DNA of 64,000 nt. Origin: Streptomyces filipinensis. Its GTDB lineage: Bacteria; Actinomycetota; Actinomycetes; Streptomycetales; Streptomycetaceae. A program made the position numbers and the translations under genes. The notes under the pieces are model-generated. The model did not search any database and was not told where the DNA came from. It was given only the letters and a program-made list of their open reading frames with translations. Within the stretch, counting starts at the first letter, position 1, and the number at the start of each line of letters is the position of its first letter. The stretch spans positions 62,001 through 126,000 of the forward strand of contig NZ_BMTD01000005.1 of assembly GCF_014649495.1 (NCBI RefSeq), in the 5' to 3' direction. Below, one piece after another: positions 9,645 to 18,135 of the stretch.

Positions 9645-11501
9645 GTGAGATCGACCCCCCACAAGGCCCTCGGCGCCGGTGCGCTCACCGTCGCCGCGGT
9701 TGCCGCCCTCGTGCTCCCCGGCACGCCCGCCGCAGCCGGCCCGGCCGCGGCTCCCGCCGCCTGCACCCCGGCGCAGGTCGTCGGCAACGGCGGATTCGAG
9801 AGCGGGACATCGCCCTGGTCGACGTCCTCCTCCACCGTCATCACCAGCCGCTCGGGTGAGGCCGCCCACGGCGGCAGCTCCTTCGCCTGGCTGGACGGCG
9901 TCGGCAGCACCCATACGGACACCCTCAGCCAGAGCGTCACGATCCCCGCCGGGTGCGACGCGGCCACCCTCACCTTCTGGCTGCACATCGACACCGCCGA
10001 GACCACCTCGTCCATCGCATACGACAAGCTCACCGCCAAGATCGGCGGCACCACGCTGGCCACCTACTCGAACCTCGACGAGAACACCGGCTACGTGCGC
10101 AAGTCCGTCGACGTGTCGGCGTACGCGGGACAGACCGTCAGCCTCTCCTTCACGGGGACCGAGGACTCCAGCCTCCAGACGAGCTTCGTGCTCGACGACG
10201 TGGCGCTCGACACCTCAGGCGGCACCACGCCACCGCCGTCCGACTCCACGCGCACCCCGGCCGCGCCCGCGTACACCGTCAGCCTCAGCAGCGACACGAG
10301 CGGCACCGTCTGGACCGGGCACGAGAGCGCGACCTTCACCAACGCCTCGGCCACCGCGCTGAACGAGGTCTATCTGAGGCTGTGGGACAACTACCACGGC
10401 ACCTGCGACGCCATGCCGATCCGCGTCAGCAACGTCACCGGCGGCACCGCGGGCGCGCCCTCCGTCGCCTGCACCGCCCTCAAGATCGACCTTCCGGCGC
10501 CGCTCGGCCAGGGCCAGAGCGCCACCATCGGCTTCGACCTCGGCATCACCGTGCCCAGCGGCGCCGACCGCTTCGGCCACGACGGCGCCTTCAGCTTCAT
10601 CGGCAACGCCCTGCCCGTCCTCGCGGTCCGCGACAGCAGCGGCTGGCACCTGGACCCGTACACGGACAACGGCGAGTCGTTCTACTCGCTGGCCGCCGAC
10701 TTCAAGGTGACCCTCGACCACCCCAGCAGCCTGCTGGTCCCGGCCACCGGCACCTCCACCGAAACCCCCGGCTCCAGTGGCCGTACCGTCACGACGGCGA
10801 CCGCGTCCAAGGTCCGTGACTTCGCCTGGGCCGCCGGGCCCTTCACCAAGATCTCCGGAACCTCGCCGGCCGGTGTCGCGGTGAACGTCTACTCCGTCTC
10901 GGGCATCAGTTCCTCCAGCGCCCAGTCCATGCTGAACACGGCCAAGTCCGCCGTGGACGCCCACGCGGCCCGCTTCGGCGCCTACCCCTACGGCGAGCTG
11001 GACGCCGTCATCGACAACAACTACTGGTTCGGCGGAATGGAGTACCCCGGCTTCGTCCTGGACCTGGTCAGCACCACCGCCCTCACCCACGAGATAGGCC
11101 ACCAGTGGTGGTACGGCATCGTCGGCGACGACGAGTACAACAGCCCCTGGCTGGACGAGGCCTTCGCCGACTACTCCACCGACCTCGCCCTCGGCAAGAC
11201 CGGCAGCAACTGCTGGAGCAGCGTCTCCTGGGCCTCCAGTGCCGAGAAGATCACCAACTCCATGGCCTACTGGGACGCGCACTCCTCCCGCTACTCCACC
11301 GTCGTCTACGGCTACGGCAAGTGCGCCCTGCACGACCTGCGCCGCGTCCTCGGTGACACCGCCATGACCAAACTGATGAAGGACTACGCGACCGCCCACT
11401 GGTACGGCGTGTCGACCACGGCGGAGTTCAAGGCCGCCGCCCAGGCCGCCACGAGCACCGACCTCACCTCCTTCTGGACCCAGCACCGCATCGACGGCTG
11501 A
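9645..11501 (+). CDS. secreted M1-family zinc metallopeptidase with N-terminal jelly-roll domain
   Basis: A 618-residue exported aminopeptidase-like enzyme. It has a signal peptide (about 1-32), then a domain at about 38-185 that starts VVGNGGFESG and resembles a carbohydrate-binding or PKD-like beta sandwich, then a Pro/Thr linker (about 187-203). The M1 region follows. It shows GGMEYPG (the M1 exopeptidase substrate loop), the zinc motif HEIGHQWW with His482, Glu483 and His486, and the third ligand Glu505 in WLDEAF, 19 residues later. Tyr near GYGKCAL fits the usual transition-state tyrosine. The GTG start is supported by AAAGGAG six bases upstream. It probably trims peptides outside the cell. 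Confidence 0.92.
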   Translation: MRSTPHKALGAGALTVAAVAALVLPGTPAAAGPAAAPAACTPAQVVGNGGFESGTSPWSTSSSTVITSRSGEAAHGGSSFAWLDGVGSTHTDTLSQSVTIPAGCDAATLTFWLHIDTAETTSSIAYDKLTAKIGGTTLATYSNLDENTGYVRKSVDVSAYAGQTVSLSFTGTEDSSLQTSFVLDDVALDTSGGTTPPPSDSTRTPAAPAYTVSLSSDTSGTVWTGHESATFTNASATALNEVYLRLWDNYHGTCDAMPIRVSNVTGGTAGAPSVACTALKIDLPAPLGQGQSATIGFDLGITVPSGADRFGHDGAFSFIGNALPVLAVRDSSGWHLDPYTDNGESFYSLAADFKVTLDHPSSLLVPATGTSTETPGSSGRTVTTATASKVRDFAWAAGPFTKISGTSPAGVAVNVYSVSGISSSSAQSMLNTAKSAVDAHAARFGAYPYGELDAVIDNNYWFGGMEYPGFVLDLVSTTALTHEIGHQWWYGIVGDDEYNSPWLDEAFADYSTDLALGKTGSNCWSSVSWASSAEKITNSMAYWDAHSSRYSTVVYGYGKCALHDLRRVLGDTAMTKLMKDYATAHWYGVSTTAEFKAAAQAATSTDLTSFWTQHRIDG

Positions 11502-11661
11502 TCCGGCGCGGGCCGGTCGTCGGAGCCGCCCAGGGCGACTCCCACGACCGGTCCGCACGCCACCCGAACGGACCAAACGCGGCGCGCAACAGCTCCGTTG
11601 GGCGCAACCCGAAGTGCGCCACGGCCCGATCACGGGTCAGATGGTGTTCGTGCGAAGCGTC

Positions 11662-12489
11662 ATGTCCTTCCCTCGCGGCCGCTCACGCCTTGCCGTCACG
11701 GGCGTCCTGACCGGCCTTCTCCTCACCGTGCCCGGCCCCGCGGCCCGTTCCGCGCCGGCCCCGGTCGTCCCCCCACGCGGCAGCGCGTACATGGGCATGG
11801 GCGTCCTCGCCCATGACGGACGCGCCAGTGGCCCCGACGCCACACCCGCTCCCGCCCGTGCGAACCAGATCGAAGGCGTCGACGTCTCCAGCTATCAGGG
11901 GAACGTCAACTGGACGACGCTGTGGAGCGGCGGCGCCAAGTGGGCCTACACGAAGGCCACCGAGGGGACGTCCTACACCAACCCCTCTTTCAGTCAGCAG
12001 TACAACGGCGCCTACAAGGTGGGCATGATCCGAGGCGCGTACCACTTCGCCACCCCGGACACGGCCGGCGGCGCCGCTCAGGCCGACTACTTCCTCGCGC
12101 ACGGCGGCGGCTGGTCCAAGGACGGCAAGACCCTGCCCGGCGTGCTCGACATCGAGTGGAATCCGTACGGCGGCTCCTGCTACGGCAAGTCCAAGACCAG
12201 CATGGTCAGCTGGATCCGGGACTTCGTGAACCGCTACAAGTCCCGCACCGGCCGCGACGCGGTCATCTACACGGCGACCAGCTGGTGGACCGAGTGCACC
12301 GGCAACTACTCGGGCTTCGGCAAGACCAACCCGTTGTGGATCGCCCGCTACGCCTCGACCGCCGGGACACTGCCGGCGGGCTGGCCGTATCACACGATGT
12401 GGCAGTACACCTCGTCCGGCAAGACCGTCGGGGACCGGGACCGCTTCAACGGCGCCCTGGACCGGTTGCAGGCCCTCGCGAACGGCTGA
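11662..12489 (+). CDS. secreted GH25 muramidase (lysozyme)
   Basis: A secreted N-acetylmuramidase of glycoside hydrolase family 25, about 275 residues. The signal peptide runs to about residue 30 (PGPAARSAPA). The catalytic domain starts at EGVDVSSYQGNVNW, which carries the first conserved acid, and includes KATEGTSYTNPSF, RGAYHFA and the DxE pair in LDIEWNPYGG. It ends with WQYTSSG and the GDRDRFNG loop, as in the Streptomyces enzymes. It cleaves peptidoglycan beta-1,4 links, for remodelling or for attack on other bacteria. The start is uncertain: in-frame ATG 11641 and GTG 11614 exist upstream and none has a convincing ribosome site; 11662 gives the most normal signal peptide. Confidence 0.93.
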   Translation: MSFPRGRSRLAVTGVLTGLLLTVPGPAARSAPAPVVPPRGSAYMGMGVLAHDGRASGPDATPAPARANQIEGVDVSSYQGNVNWTTLWSGGAKWAYTKATEGTSYTNPSFSQQYNGAYKVGMIRGAYHFATPDTAGGAAQADYFLAHGGGWSKDGKTLPGVLDIEWNPYGGSCYGKSKTSMVSWIRDFVNRYKSRTGRDAVIYTATSWWTECTGNYSGFGKTNPLWIARYASTAGTLPAGWPYHTMWQYTSSGKTVGDRDRFNGALDRLQALANG

Positions 12490-12509
12490 GGCCCGCCCCC
12501 GACCGGCTG

Positions 12510-13145
12510 CTAGTGGGCGTGCGCGACGAGCATGCGCACGGCGAGCACGGTCATCAGGGCGCTGGACGCCAGGGCCGTGAGAAGCCGCCCGCGGCTGCCG
12601 GTCAGGAGCCGGCCGAGCAGGGCTCCGCCGCCGGCCAGGAGCAGCTGCCAACTGGCGGATGCGGCGAAGGCGGCCAGGACGAACACGGCCCGTTCGAGGT
12701 GACCGGGGCGCGCCGAGGCCTGGCTGCCGACCACGAGAGCCGCGAAGTACACCACGGTGACGGGGTTCATCATCGTGACACCCCACAGCCCGACGAAGGC
12801 CCGCGCGGGACGGGGCGGAGCCTCGTCGGGCGGGGCGGCCGAGTGCGGCTCGCGGTGGTGGGCGAGCGCCTGCGCCGCGCCGCGCACGGCCAGGACGACG
12901 AGCACCGAGCCGGCGACCCAGCGCAGGGGGTGTGTGATCGGCTCAAGGGCGTGCGCCAGCGCGGAGCCCCCGAGCACCGCGATCAGCGCGTAGAGGCCGT
13001 CCGCGGTCGCGACCCCCAGCGCGGCGCACGCACCGATCCTCCACGAGGTCCGGGCGGTCAACGCCACCAGATACGTCCCGACGGCCCCCACGGGTACGGC
13101 GATGCCGTACCCCGCGAGGAGCCCCGCGACCAGCGCGGCGGTCAT
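12510..13145 (-). CDS. LysE family exporter
   Basis: A 211-residue inner-membrane exporter of the LysE/RhtB amino-acid efflux type with six predicted helices. The start MTAALVAGLLAGYGIAVPVG matches the family N-terminus. The conserved helix-break region MMNPVTVVYFAALV lies at about residue 130. The substrate cannot be inferred. An upstream frame stays open to 13310, but that stretch is Arg/Pro-rich and unlike the family, so I place the start at ATG 13145. It converges on the lysozyme gene with only 20 bases between stops. Confidence 0.87.
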   Translation of the reverse strand: MTAALVAGLLAGYGIAVPVGAVGTYLVALTARTSWRIGACAALGVATADGLYALIAVLGGSALAHALEPITHPLRWVAGSVLVVLAVRGAAQALAHHREPHSAAPPDEAPPRPARAFVGLWGVTMMNPVTVVYFAALVVGSQASARPGHLERAVFVLAAFAASASWQLLLAGGGALLGRLLTGSRGRLLTALASSALMTVLAVRMLVAHAH

Positions 13146-13337
13146 GCGGGTGCGGGTGTCGGCCTCAGCGATCGACCGGCCCGCTGCTGTCGGCCGCGCA
13201 CCGATCGGTCGGCGGCGGTCAGCGGCAGGAAGGCGGTCAGCGAGGTCATGCGCTGATCGTGGCGGCAGCACGCCCGCCCGGACAACTCCTTTTCGGCGGA
13301 CCGTCCGCACGCCACAGCCGGAGAGCGCGCTTCTGCT

Positions 13338-13766
13338 TCAGTCGCAGCGCGGCGTGGCCGGTCCGGTCGGGCAGGAGCGTGCGCCGTCGTCGACCGCCCT
13401 GTCGTCGTGGGCCTGGCCCAGGGCGCCGACGCAGATCACGACGGTGATCAGGACGGCCATGACGAGCTGGCTGACGACGGTCACGACCGCCCGGGCCCGC
13501 GCCGCGACCAGGGCCGCCACGAGGGCGAAGGCGGCCACTCCCGCCGCGGCGGTCAGATAGCCCCACAACGGGTCCGCCTTGACGATCTCGACCGGATCCA
13601 GGGTCACCCCGGACAGGAACCAGAGCCCGAAGTCGATCACCAGCGCCGTCAGCTCCAGGAGCACCAGACCGCACCCGACTCCGATGTCGGCACCGGTGTC
13701 GGCGCGGTCGCACCGCCGGGGACCTCGGGTGGCGTCGAACGCGGGTGGGGCGACAGGGAGGTTCAT
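13338..13766 (-). CDS. small membrane protein of unknown function
   Basis: About 142 residues, with an N-terminal polar part (MNLPVAPPAFDATRGPRRCD), then four hydrophobic segments: GVGCGLVLLELTALVIDFGL, the segment ending WFLSGVTLDPVE, YLTAAAGVAAFALVAALVAA and VVTVVSQLVMAVLITVVICV. The layout, with a short VEIVKADPLWG loop, recalls small DUF6234-type membrane proteins of Streptomyces; I hold that loosely. The start is uncertain: GTG 13775 and ATG 13802 are also in frame, and no strong ribosome site decides. It is not obviously in an operon. Confidence 0.6.
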   Translation of the reverse strand: MNLPVAPPAFDATRGPRRCDRADTGADIGVGCGLVLLELTALVIDFGLWFLSGVTLDPVEIVKADPLWGYLTAAAGVAAFALVAALVAARARAVVTVVSQLVMAVLITVVICVGALGQAHDDRAVDDGARSCPTGPATPRCD

Positions 13767-13986
13767 GGCCTTCACGGTGCCCGCCCGACCGGCCGGGCGC
13801 ATGAGTACGGGTACTCACGCACCCTCCCGTCGACCAGGCACCGGAGCCTTCCGCCTTCGGCGTCGGTGGCCCGGAGCAGCAGGATGAGCAGGTCCTCCTC
13901 ACCCTCGACCACCGTGCCGGCCGCGACGGCGGCCCGCTTGCCGCCCCACCAGCGCGGTCGTACGGTCGCCGAACTCCCGGTGCGCG
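13767..13986. other. non-coding stretch beside a phosphatase relic
   Basis: No supported gene lies between the small membrane protein and the phosphatase tail. A 72-codon open frame on the minus strand (13772-13990) has no ribosome site and no recognisable motif. The stretch may be the degraded body of the phosphatase gene whose end survives at 13987-14121, but I could not recover an alignment by eye. Confidence 0.4.
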
Positions 13987-14121
13987 GCACGGGCCAGCGC
14001 CACCGACGAGCTCGCCCCGGAGACCCTCCGGCGCCTGATCCACTCGCTGCTGGACTCCGAGGACAGCCGGCTCCGCGACGACGCCACCATCCTGAAGTTC
14101 GAGGGGCGACCGGACGGCTGA
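13987..14121 (+). pseudogene. C-terminal relic of a SpoIIE-type PPM phosphatase
   Basis: The last 44 codons before the TGA at 14119 read ELAPETLRRLIHSLLDSEDS and then RLRDDATILKFEGRPDG. This is the characteristic C-terminus of actinobacterial SpoIIE-like serine phosphatases, where the DDAT(I/V) segment supplies a metal-binding aspartate. No start codon, GAF/PAS domain or the rest of the phosphatase fold is visible upstream in this frame, so only the tail is left. It ends 51 bases before the PadR gene. Confidence 0.6.
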
Positions 14122-14159
14122 GCGTCCGAACCCGCCGTCGGCCGCACCGCCCGGCGCGG

Positions 14160-14165
14160 TACGGT
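14160..14165 (+). promoter_or_regulatory. -10 element of a leaderless padR-type gene
   Basis: TACGGT ends seven bases before the ATG at 14173, and no ribosome site is present. That spacing puts transcription start at or next to the ATG, the usual layout of leaderless actinobacterial genes. No clear -35 was seen. Confidence 0.55.
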
Positions 14166-14172
14166 CACCCCC

Positions 14173-14703
14173 ATGGCTGACGCTCGGCTGACCACCTCCT
14201 CCTTCCTCGTCCTCGGCATCATCGACAAGCTGGGCGAAGCCAGCGCGTACGACGTGAAGGTGGAGGCGGGCCGCACCGTCGCCCCGTTCTGGTCGGTGCC
14301 GCACGCGCAGGTGTACGCGCAGTGCGACCGGCTGCTCGCCGCCGGTCTGCTGGCCCAGGTGCGGCAGGAGAGCGGGCGGGGCCGCCGGGTGCTGGCGCTC
14401 ACCGACCGGGGCCGCCAGACCCTGCGCGACTGGCTCGCCGACCCGGAGTTCGTGCCGGTCGAGGCCCGCGAGCGCGGCATCCTGAAACTCTGGTTCGGCG
14501 CCCGCCCGGACCACATCGCCCCGGTCCAGCTCGCCGAACACCGGCGCACCCTGGGCGAGTACGAGGAACTCGCGGACGGTGTCGGCGAGCTGCTGACCCC
14601 GGGACAGCGGGAGGCGCTGGAGTTCGGCATCCGGTACGAGCGGATGATGACCGAGTTCTGGGACTGGGTCCGGCAGCGGGACGCACGCACCCCGGACCGT
14701 TGA
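14173..14703 (+). CDS. PadR family transcriptional regulator
   Basis: A 176-residue regulator. The N-terminal winged helix (about 7-85) has the PadR pattern LTTSSFLVLGIIDKLGEASAYDVK and the recognition/wing segment VPHAQVYAQCDRLLAAGLL followed by RVLALTDRGRQTLRDWL. The C-terminal part (about 95-170) is the helical Vir-type dimerisation domain, ending with an aromatic FWDWVRQR. Such regulators usually repress an adjacent membrane-protein gene and often themselves. Here the next gene, 93 bases on, is a DUF2306 membrane protein, with an inverted repeat between them. The transcript appears leaderless. Confidence 0.93.
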   Translation: MADARLTTSSFLVLGIIDKLGEASAYDVKVEAGRTVAPFWSVPHAQVYAQCDRLLAAGLLAQVRQESGRGRRVLALTDRGRQTLRDWLADPEFVPVEARERGILKLWFGARPDHIAPVQLAEHRRTLGEYEELADGVGELLTPGQREALEFGIRYERMMTEFWDWVRQRDARTPDR

Positions 14704-14732
14704 CCTCGCCGCCGGCCCGCTCTACCGTCGGT

Positions 14733-14764
14733 AACCCGCAATAGTCCAGAAGAGACTATGGGTT
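14733..14764. promoter_or_regulatory. imperfect inverted repeat, candidate PadR operator
   Basis: AACCC-gca-ATAGTC on the left is matched by GACTAT-GGGTT on the right, around a seven-base centre. The two arms pair perfectly except for the three extra bases on the left. It sits between the PadR gene and the DUF2306 gene, where an operator is expected. PadR control is inference. Confidence 0.5.
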
Positions 14765-14796
14765 GCGACCGAACCGGTGAGGGACAGGGGGACGCC

Positions 14797-15972
14797 GTGC
14801 GTCCGTGGACGAGCAGCACCTGGCGCCGAGCCGCCGGGGTGAGCGTGACGGCGGTGTGCCTCTGGTACGCGCCCTTCGCGATGACCGAACTGTGGTCCTA
14901 CGCCAGCCCGGGCGCCCCGGCGCCGGGCAAGTGGCTGCTGGCCCACACCGTCTCGCCCCGGTACGTCACCGACGCGCTGGCGACCCGGGTCGCCCCCTAC
15001 CGGCACAGCCTGATCCCGATGATCGTGCACTCCGTGCTCGGCGGGCTGCTCATGCTGCTCGGACCCGCGCAGCTGCTGACGGCCGCGCGCCGGCGCGTAC
15101 GGCTGCACCGCGCGCTGGGCCTCGTGTTCGCCGTCACCGTCTACGCCTCGATGGCGGGCGCCGGCCTCTATCTCGCCCGCACCGCGCCGAAGGACGCCTT
15201 CAGCGGGGCGGCCTTCTGGGTCGTCCTCGCCACGATCCTCGTCGGCACCGTCCTCAGCGTCACCTTCGGCATCCTCGCGGCCGTCGGCGGCTTCCCCGAC
15301 CTCCACCAGCGCTGGATGCTGCTGTGCTACGGATACCTGCTGACCGCTCCCTTGCTGCGGCTGGAGTGGGGCGCCCTCCCGGCGGTGCTGCCCGGGCTGC
15401 CGATGACGGAGGTCAACCGGGTGGCCATCATGCACCTGGGCTCCCTCGTCGTGTTCGGTGCGCTGCTCGCCTCCCGGGCCAAGGACTCCCGGGACGGCGT
15501 GGACGGCCTCGGCCGGTCCTGGGCCCAGCTGCCCGCCACCGCGGCGGCCCATGTGGGGGGAGCGGCGGCGCTGCTCTGGATCGCGCGCGCCCTCTCGGCG
15601 TACGGCACGGCCGGAAACCGTCTGCTGGCCGCCTATCTGGTGCCGTTCGCCGTGGCCTACGCGGTGATGGCGCTCGGCGCACGGCGTGCCGCCCGCGCGG
15701 GCCGGCTGTGGGCGTGCGAGGAGTGGCGGATCCACCTCACGGGTCTCTGCCTGGCACCCGTGCTCTCGGCCGGGGCGGTCGCCGTCTTCCAGCACAGCCT
15801 GGGGCTCGGCCGGTTCACCGCGCTCACCGCCGGCGTCGCCATCGGCTGCGGGATCACCGCCTTCGGTGCCACGCTCGTGGTGAGCCTGCGGCTGATGTAC
15901 GCGCGCGAGGTGCGCAAACGCTCCCTCCCGGCCCCGCTGCCCGTGCCCCGGACGACCACGGCGGTGCCGTAA
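14797..15972 (+). CDS. DUF2306 family membrane protein
   Basis: A 391-residue integral membrane protein with about ten hydrophobic segments. The N-terminal half carries the DUF2306 pattern: HSVLGGLLMLLGPAQLL, then RLHRALGLVFAV, and HQRWMLLCYGYLLT, in which two histidines lie on helices. This resembles cytochrome-b-like or DUF2306 proteins, whose role is unknown. I chose GTG 14797, which follows AGGGGGA at normal spacing, over ATG 14758, which overlaps the inverted repeat. Its place behind a PadR regulator suggests repression that is relieved by some compound at the membrane. Confidence 0.82.
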   Translation: MRPWTSSTWRRAAGVSVTAVCLWYAPFAMTELWSYASPGAPAPGKWLLAHTVSPRYVTDALATRVAPYRHSLIPMIVHSVLGGLLMLLGPAQLLTAARRRVRLHRALGLVFAVTVYASMAGAGLYLARTAPKDAFSGAAFWVVLATILVGTVLSVTFGILAAVGGFPDLHQRWMLLCYGYLLTAPLLRLEWGALPAVLPGLPMTEVNRVAIMHLGSLVVFGALLASRAKDSRDGVDGLGRSWAQLPATAAAHVGGAAALLWIARALSAYGTAGNRLLAAYLVPFAVAYAVMALGARRAARAGRLWACEEWRIHLTGLCLAPVLSAGAVAVFQHSLGLGRFTALTAGVAIGCGITAFGATLVVSLRLMYAREVRKRSLPAPLPVPRTTTAVP

Positions 15973-16137
15973 CCGCGCGCCCCCGCCCGGCCGGCCCCGG
16001 CGGCCTGGGCCACGAACGGGGCGCCGAGCAGCCCGCCCCGGTGCGCCGGCTCCCCGAAACCGGCGGTCCGAGCCACCACTCGGCCCGCCCCCGCCCCCGG
16101 AACCGCTCACCGCTTTCCCGGAAACGGAACCGCAGCC

Positions 16138-17454
16138 ATGGTCCGACCGCCCGGCCCGACCGACCCGCTCGGCCAGACCGGCCCAGCTGATCCGACTGGC
16201 CCGACTGGCCCGAACGATACGACCGATCCGAACAGCGGGACCGGCCCGACTGATCCGCCCGGCCCGACTGATCCGCCCGGTCCGCCCGGTCCGCATGGCT
16301 CGCCTGGCCCGACCGGTCCGACCGGTCCGACCGGTCCGACCGGTCCGACCGACCCGGCCGACCGGGTCGACCCGACCGACCCGACCGATTCGACTGACCG
16401 GGTCGACCCGACCGACCGGCCCGGTTCGACCGGTTCGACCGACCGGACCGACCCGATTGACCGGACCGGTTCGACCGGTTCGACCGACCGGGCCGATTCG
16501 ACCGACCGGACCCTCCCGACCGATCCGACCAGCCCGGCCGTATCGGGGACGACCTCACCGGTGCGGCAGCCCCTTCCCGGGCCCCCGTCCGGCCGCCCCC
16601 TCGCGGCCGGCGTGGCGCTGCTGGCCATCGCCGTCGCGGTGATCAATCTGCTCGTGGGGACCGTCCTGACCGTCGTCGCCCTGACCGGGCACGTCCTCGG
16701 GGCGTGGCCGTCACCGGACCCGATCAGCCCCGGACTGCTCGGGGCCGCGATGCTGGGCACCGCGCCGGCGCTCTTCGCGCTCGGCCGCGCGACCACGTGG
16801 CAGGAGGCGCGCACGCTCGTCCTGCCGGTCGCCGTGGTCCTGGCCGGCCTCTTCACGGTCAGTCTGCTCAACGCGGGCCGGCTCTACATCGCCCACGGCG
16901 GCCCGATCGTGTCCGTGCTGTTCAGCCTCGGCTGGCTGTTCACCCTCGGCCTGCTGTGCGTGGCGGCGGCGATATGCCTGGCGGGACAGCTCCTCGCCCG
17001 GTCAGGACCGGCCGCCGCAACGGCCTCCCCCCGCACCGCGCCGCTGCCGGGCTGGGCCAAGCCGCCCCTCGCCGTGCTCGGCTCCTCCTGGCTGGGCATC
17101 GGCACCGGACTGCTCGTACGCCCCGGATTCTGGGCGGAGTTCGTGCCCTGGCAGACCAACCGCGTGGACGCGCAGGCACTCGGCGTCTGGGGGCTCGCCC
17201 TCGGCGTGGGCGTCCTCGGCTCTCTCGCCGAGGACGACCTGGACCGCACGCGCCCCGCCCTGCTGTCCCTGCCCGGCACCGCCCTCGCCGTGACGGTCGT
17301 GCTGGCCGCCCGCGCCTCCCACGTCCACTGGTCCTCCGGGCCGGGCCTGAGCCTGGTCGTCATGGTGGCCGGACTGCTGGCCGCCGGGGCGAGCGGACGA
17401 TTGCTGCTCAGGGGGAACGCGGGTCCGGGCGAGGCGACGCGGAGCGCCGGCTGA
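16138..17454 (+). CDS. membrane protein with long collagen-like N-terminal repeat
   Basis: Residues 1-140 are low complexity: GPTGPTGPTD, TDRVDPTDPTDSTD and GSTGSTDR units. At the DNA level this is a run of GACCGG/TTCGAC hexamer-like repeats, so it may have grown by slippage. Residues about 155-430 hold roughly eight membrane helices, with a loop WAEFVPWQTNRVDAQALGVW. I do not recognise the family. The start is uncertain. ATG 16138 gives the whole repeat, while GTG 16561, after GGGGACGACC, would give a plain membrane protein and leave the repeat as leader. The frame is open throughout the repeat, including shifted and antisense frames, so openness alone is weak evidence. Confidence 0.6.
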   Translation: MVRPPGPTDPLGQTGPADPTGPTGPNDTTDPNSGTGPTDPPGPTDPPGPPGPHGSPGPTGPTGPTGPTGPTDPADRVDPTDPTDSTDRVDPTDRPGSTGSTDRTDPIDRTGSTGSTDRADSTDRTLPTDPTSPAVSGTTSPVRQPLPGPPSGRPLAAGVALLAIAVAVINLLVGTVLTVVALTGHVLGAWPSPDPISPGLLGAAMLGTAPALFALGRATTWQEARTLVLPVAVVLAGLFTVSLLNAGRLYIAHGGPIVSVLFSLGWLFTLGLLCVAAAICLAGQLLARSGPAAATASPRTAPLPGWAKPPLAVLGSSWLGIGTGLLVRPGFWAEFVPWQTNRVDAQALGVWGLALGVGVLGSLAEDDLDRTRPALLSLPGTALAVTVVLAARASHVHWSSGPGLSLVVMVAGLLAAGASGRLLLRGNAGPGEATRSAG

Positions 17455-17480
17455 GGGGCGGCGCGAGCGGTGGGCAGTCG

Positions 17481-17486
17481 TAGGCT
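17481..17486 (+). promoter_or_regulatory. -10 element of a leaderless MOSC gene
   Basis: TAGGCT ends six bases before the GTG at 17493, and no ribosome site is present. This fits leaderless transcription. Confidence 0.6.
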
Positions 17487-17492
17487 CGGTGT

Positions 17493-18047
17493 GTGCCGCG
17501 TGTCGAAATCCTCCAGCTGCTGGTCTCCCCGGTGCACCGGCTCGCGGGCCGGCCGGGCGACGGGATGCCCGAGCTGCCGTCCGGTGAACTGGTGACGGCG
17601 GTCCAGGTGCGAGCCGGGCTGGGGCTGGTCGGCGACCGGTACTTCAACCAGCCGGCCCACCGCAACGCCTCGATCACCCTCATGGCCGTCGAGCGGTTCC
17701 CCCAAGGGGAGCCGTACGCCGCCGACCTGCTGCGCACCCGGCGCAACGTCCTGCTGAGGGGGGTCGACATCGACGCCTGCGTCGGCGCGACCGTCTTCCT
17801 CGACTGCGGAGCCGGCCCCGTGGAGCTCGCGGTGCGCGGTGCGGCCCGGCCCTGCGCCTGGATGGACACCACCCTCGGCCCCGGCGCACAGCGTGCGCTG
17901 CGTGGCGGCGGGGGCGTGCGCTGCAGGCCGCTGACCGACGGCACCCTCACCGTCGGCCCCGCCCTGTTCGGTGTACGGGAACCGGGCCGCGCCGAGGCCC
18001 CGGACGCCGCTCGGCGCGATCCGGGTGCCGCGACCGGGACGCGTTAG
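17493..18047 (+). CDS. MOSC domain protein
   Basis: A 184-residue cytoplasmic protein consisting of one MOSC (molybdenum cofactor sulfurase C-terminal) domain. It shows the domain pattern VEILQLLVSPVHRLAGRPGD at the start, then GLGLVGDRYF, ITLMAVERF, LLRTRRNVLLRGVDIDACVG, and RPCAWMD, whose cysteine corresponds to the conserved MOSC cysteine thought to carry sulfur. Family members deliver sulfur to, or bind, molybdenum cofactors or other metal-sulfur centres. The partner enzyme is not in this window. The last 20 residues are a disordered acidic/basic tail. A -10 hexamer six bases upstream indicates a leaderless mRNA. Confidence 0.88.
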   Translation: MPRVEILQLLVSPVHRLAGRPGDGMPELPSGELVTAVQVRAGLGLVGDRYFNQPAHRNASITLMAVERFPQGEPYAADLLRTRRNVLLRGVDIDACVGATVFLDCGAGPVELAVRGAARPCAWMDTTLGPGAQRALRGGGGVRCRPLTDGTLTVGPALFGVREPGRAEAPDAARRDPGAATGTR

Positions 18048-18135
18048 CGTCAGGACCTGCAGCGCTGTGTCGCCGTGGTGGTGCTGTGGGGGAGCGGACG
18101 GATGGAACAGACGGCGTTCGACGAGTCCGACACGG

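Noticed and set aside
13142..13249. A 35-codon minus-strand ORF whose stop overlaps the LysE start as ATGA
   Set aside because: The overlap is suggestive, but there is no ribosome site and the product is a featureless Arg/Pro/Ala peptide.
13772..13990. A 72-codon minus-strand ORF beside the phosphatase tail
   Set aside because: No ribosome site and no recognisable motif; more likely degraded non-coding sequence.
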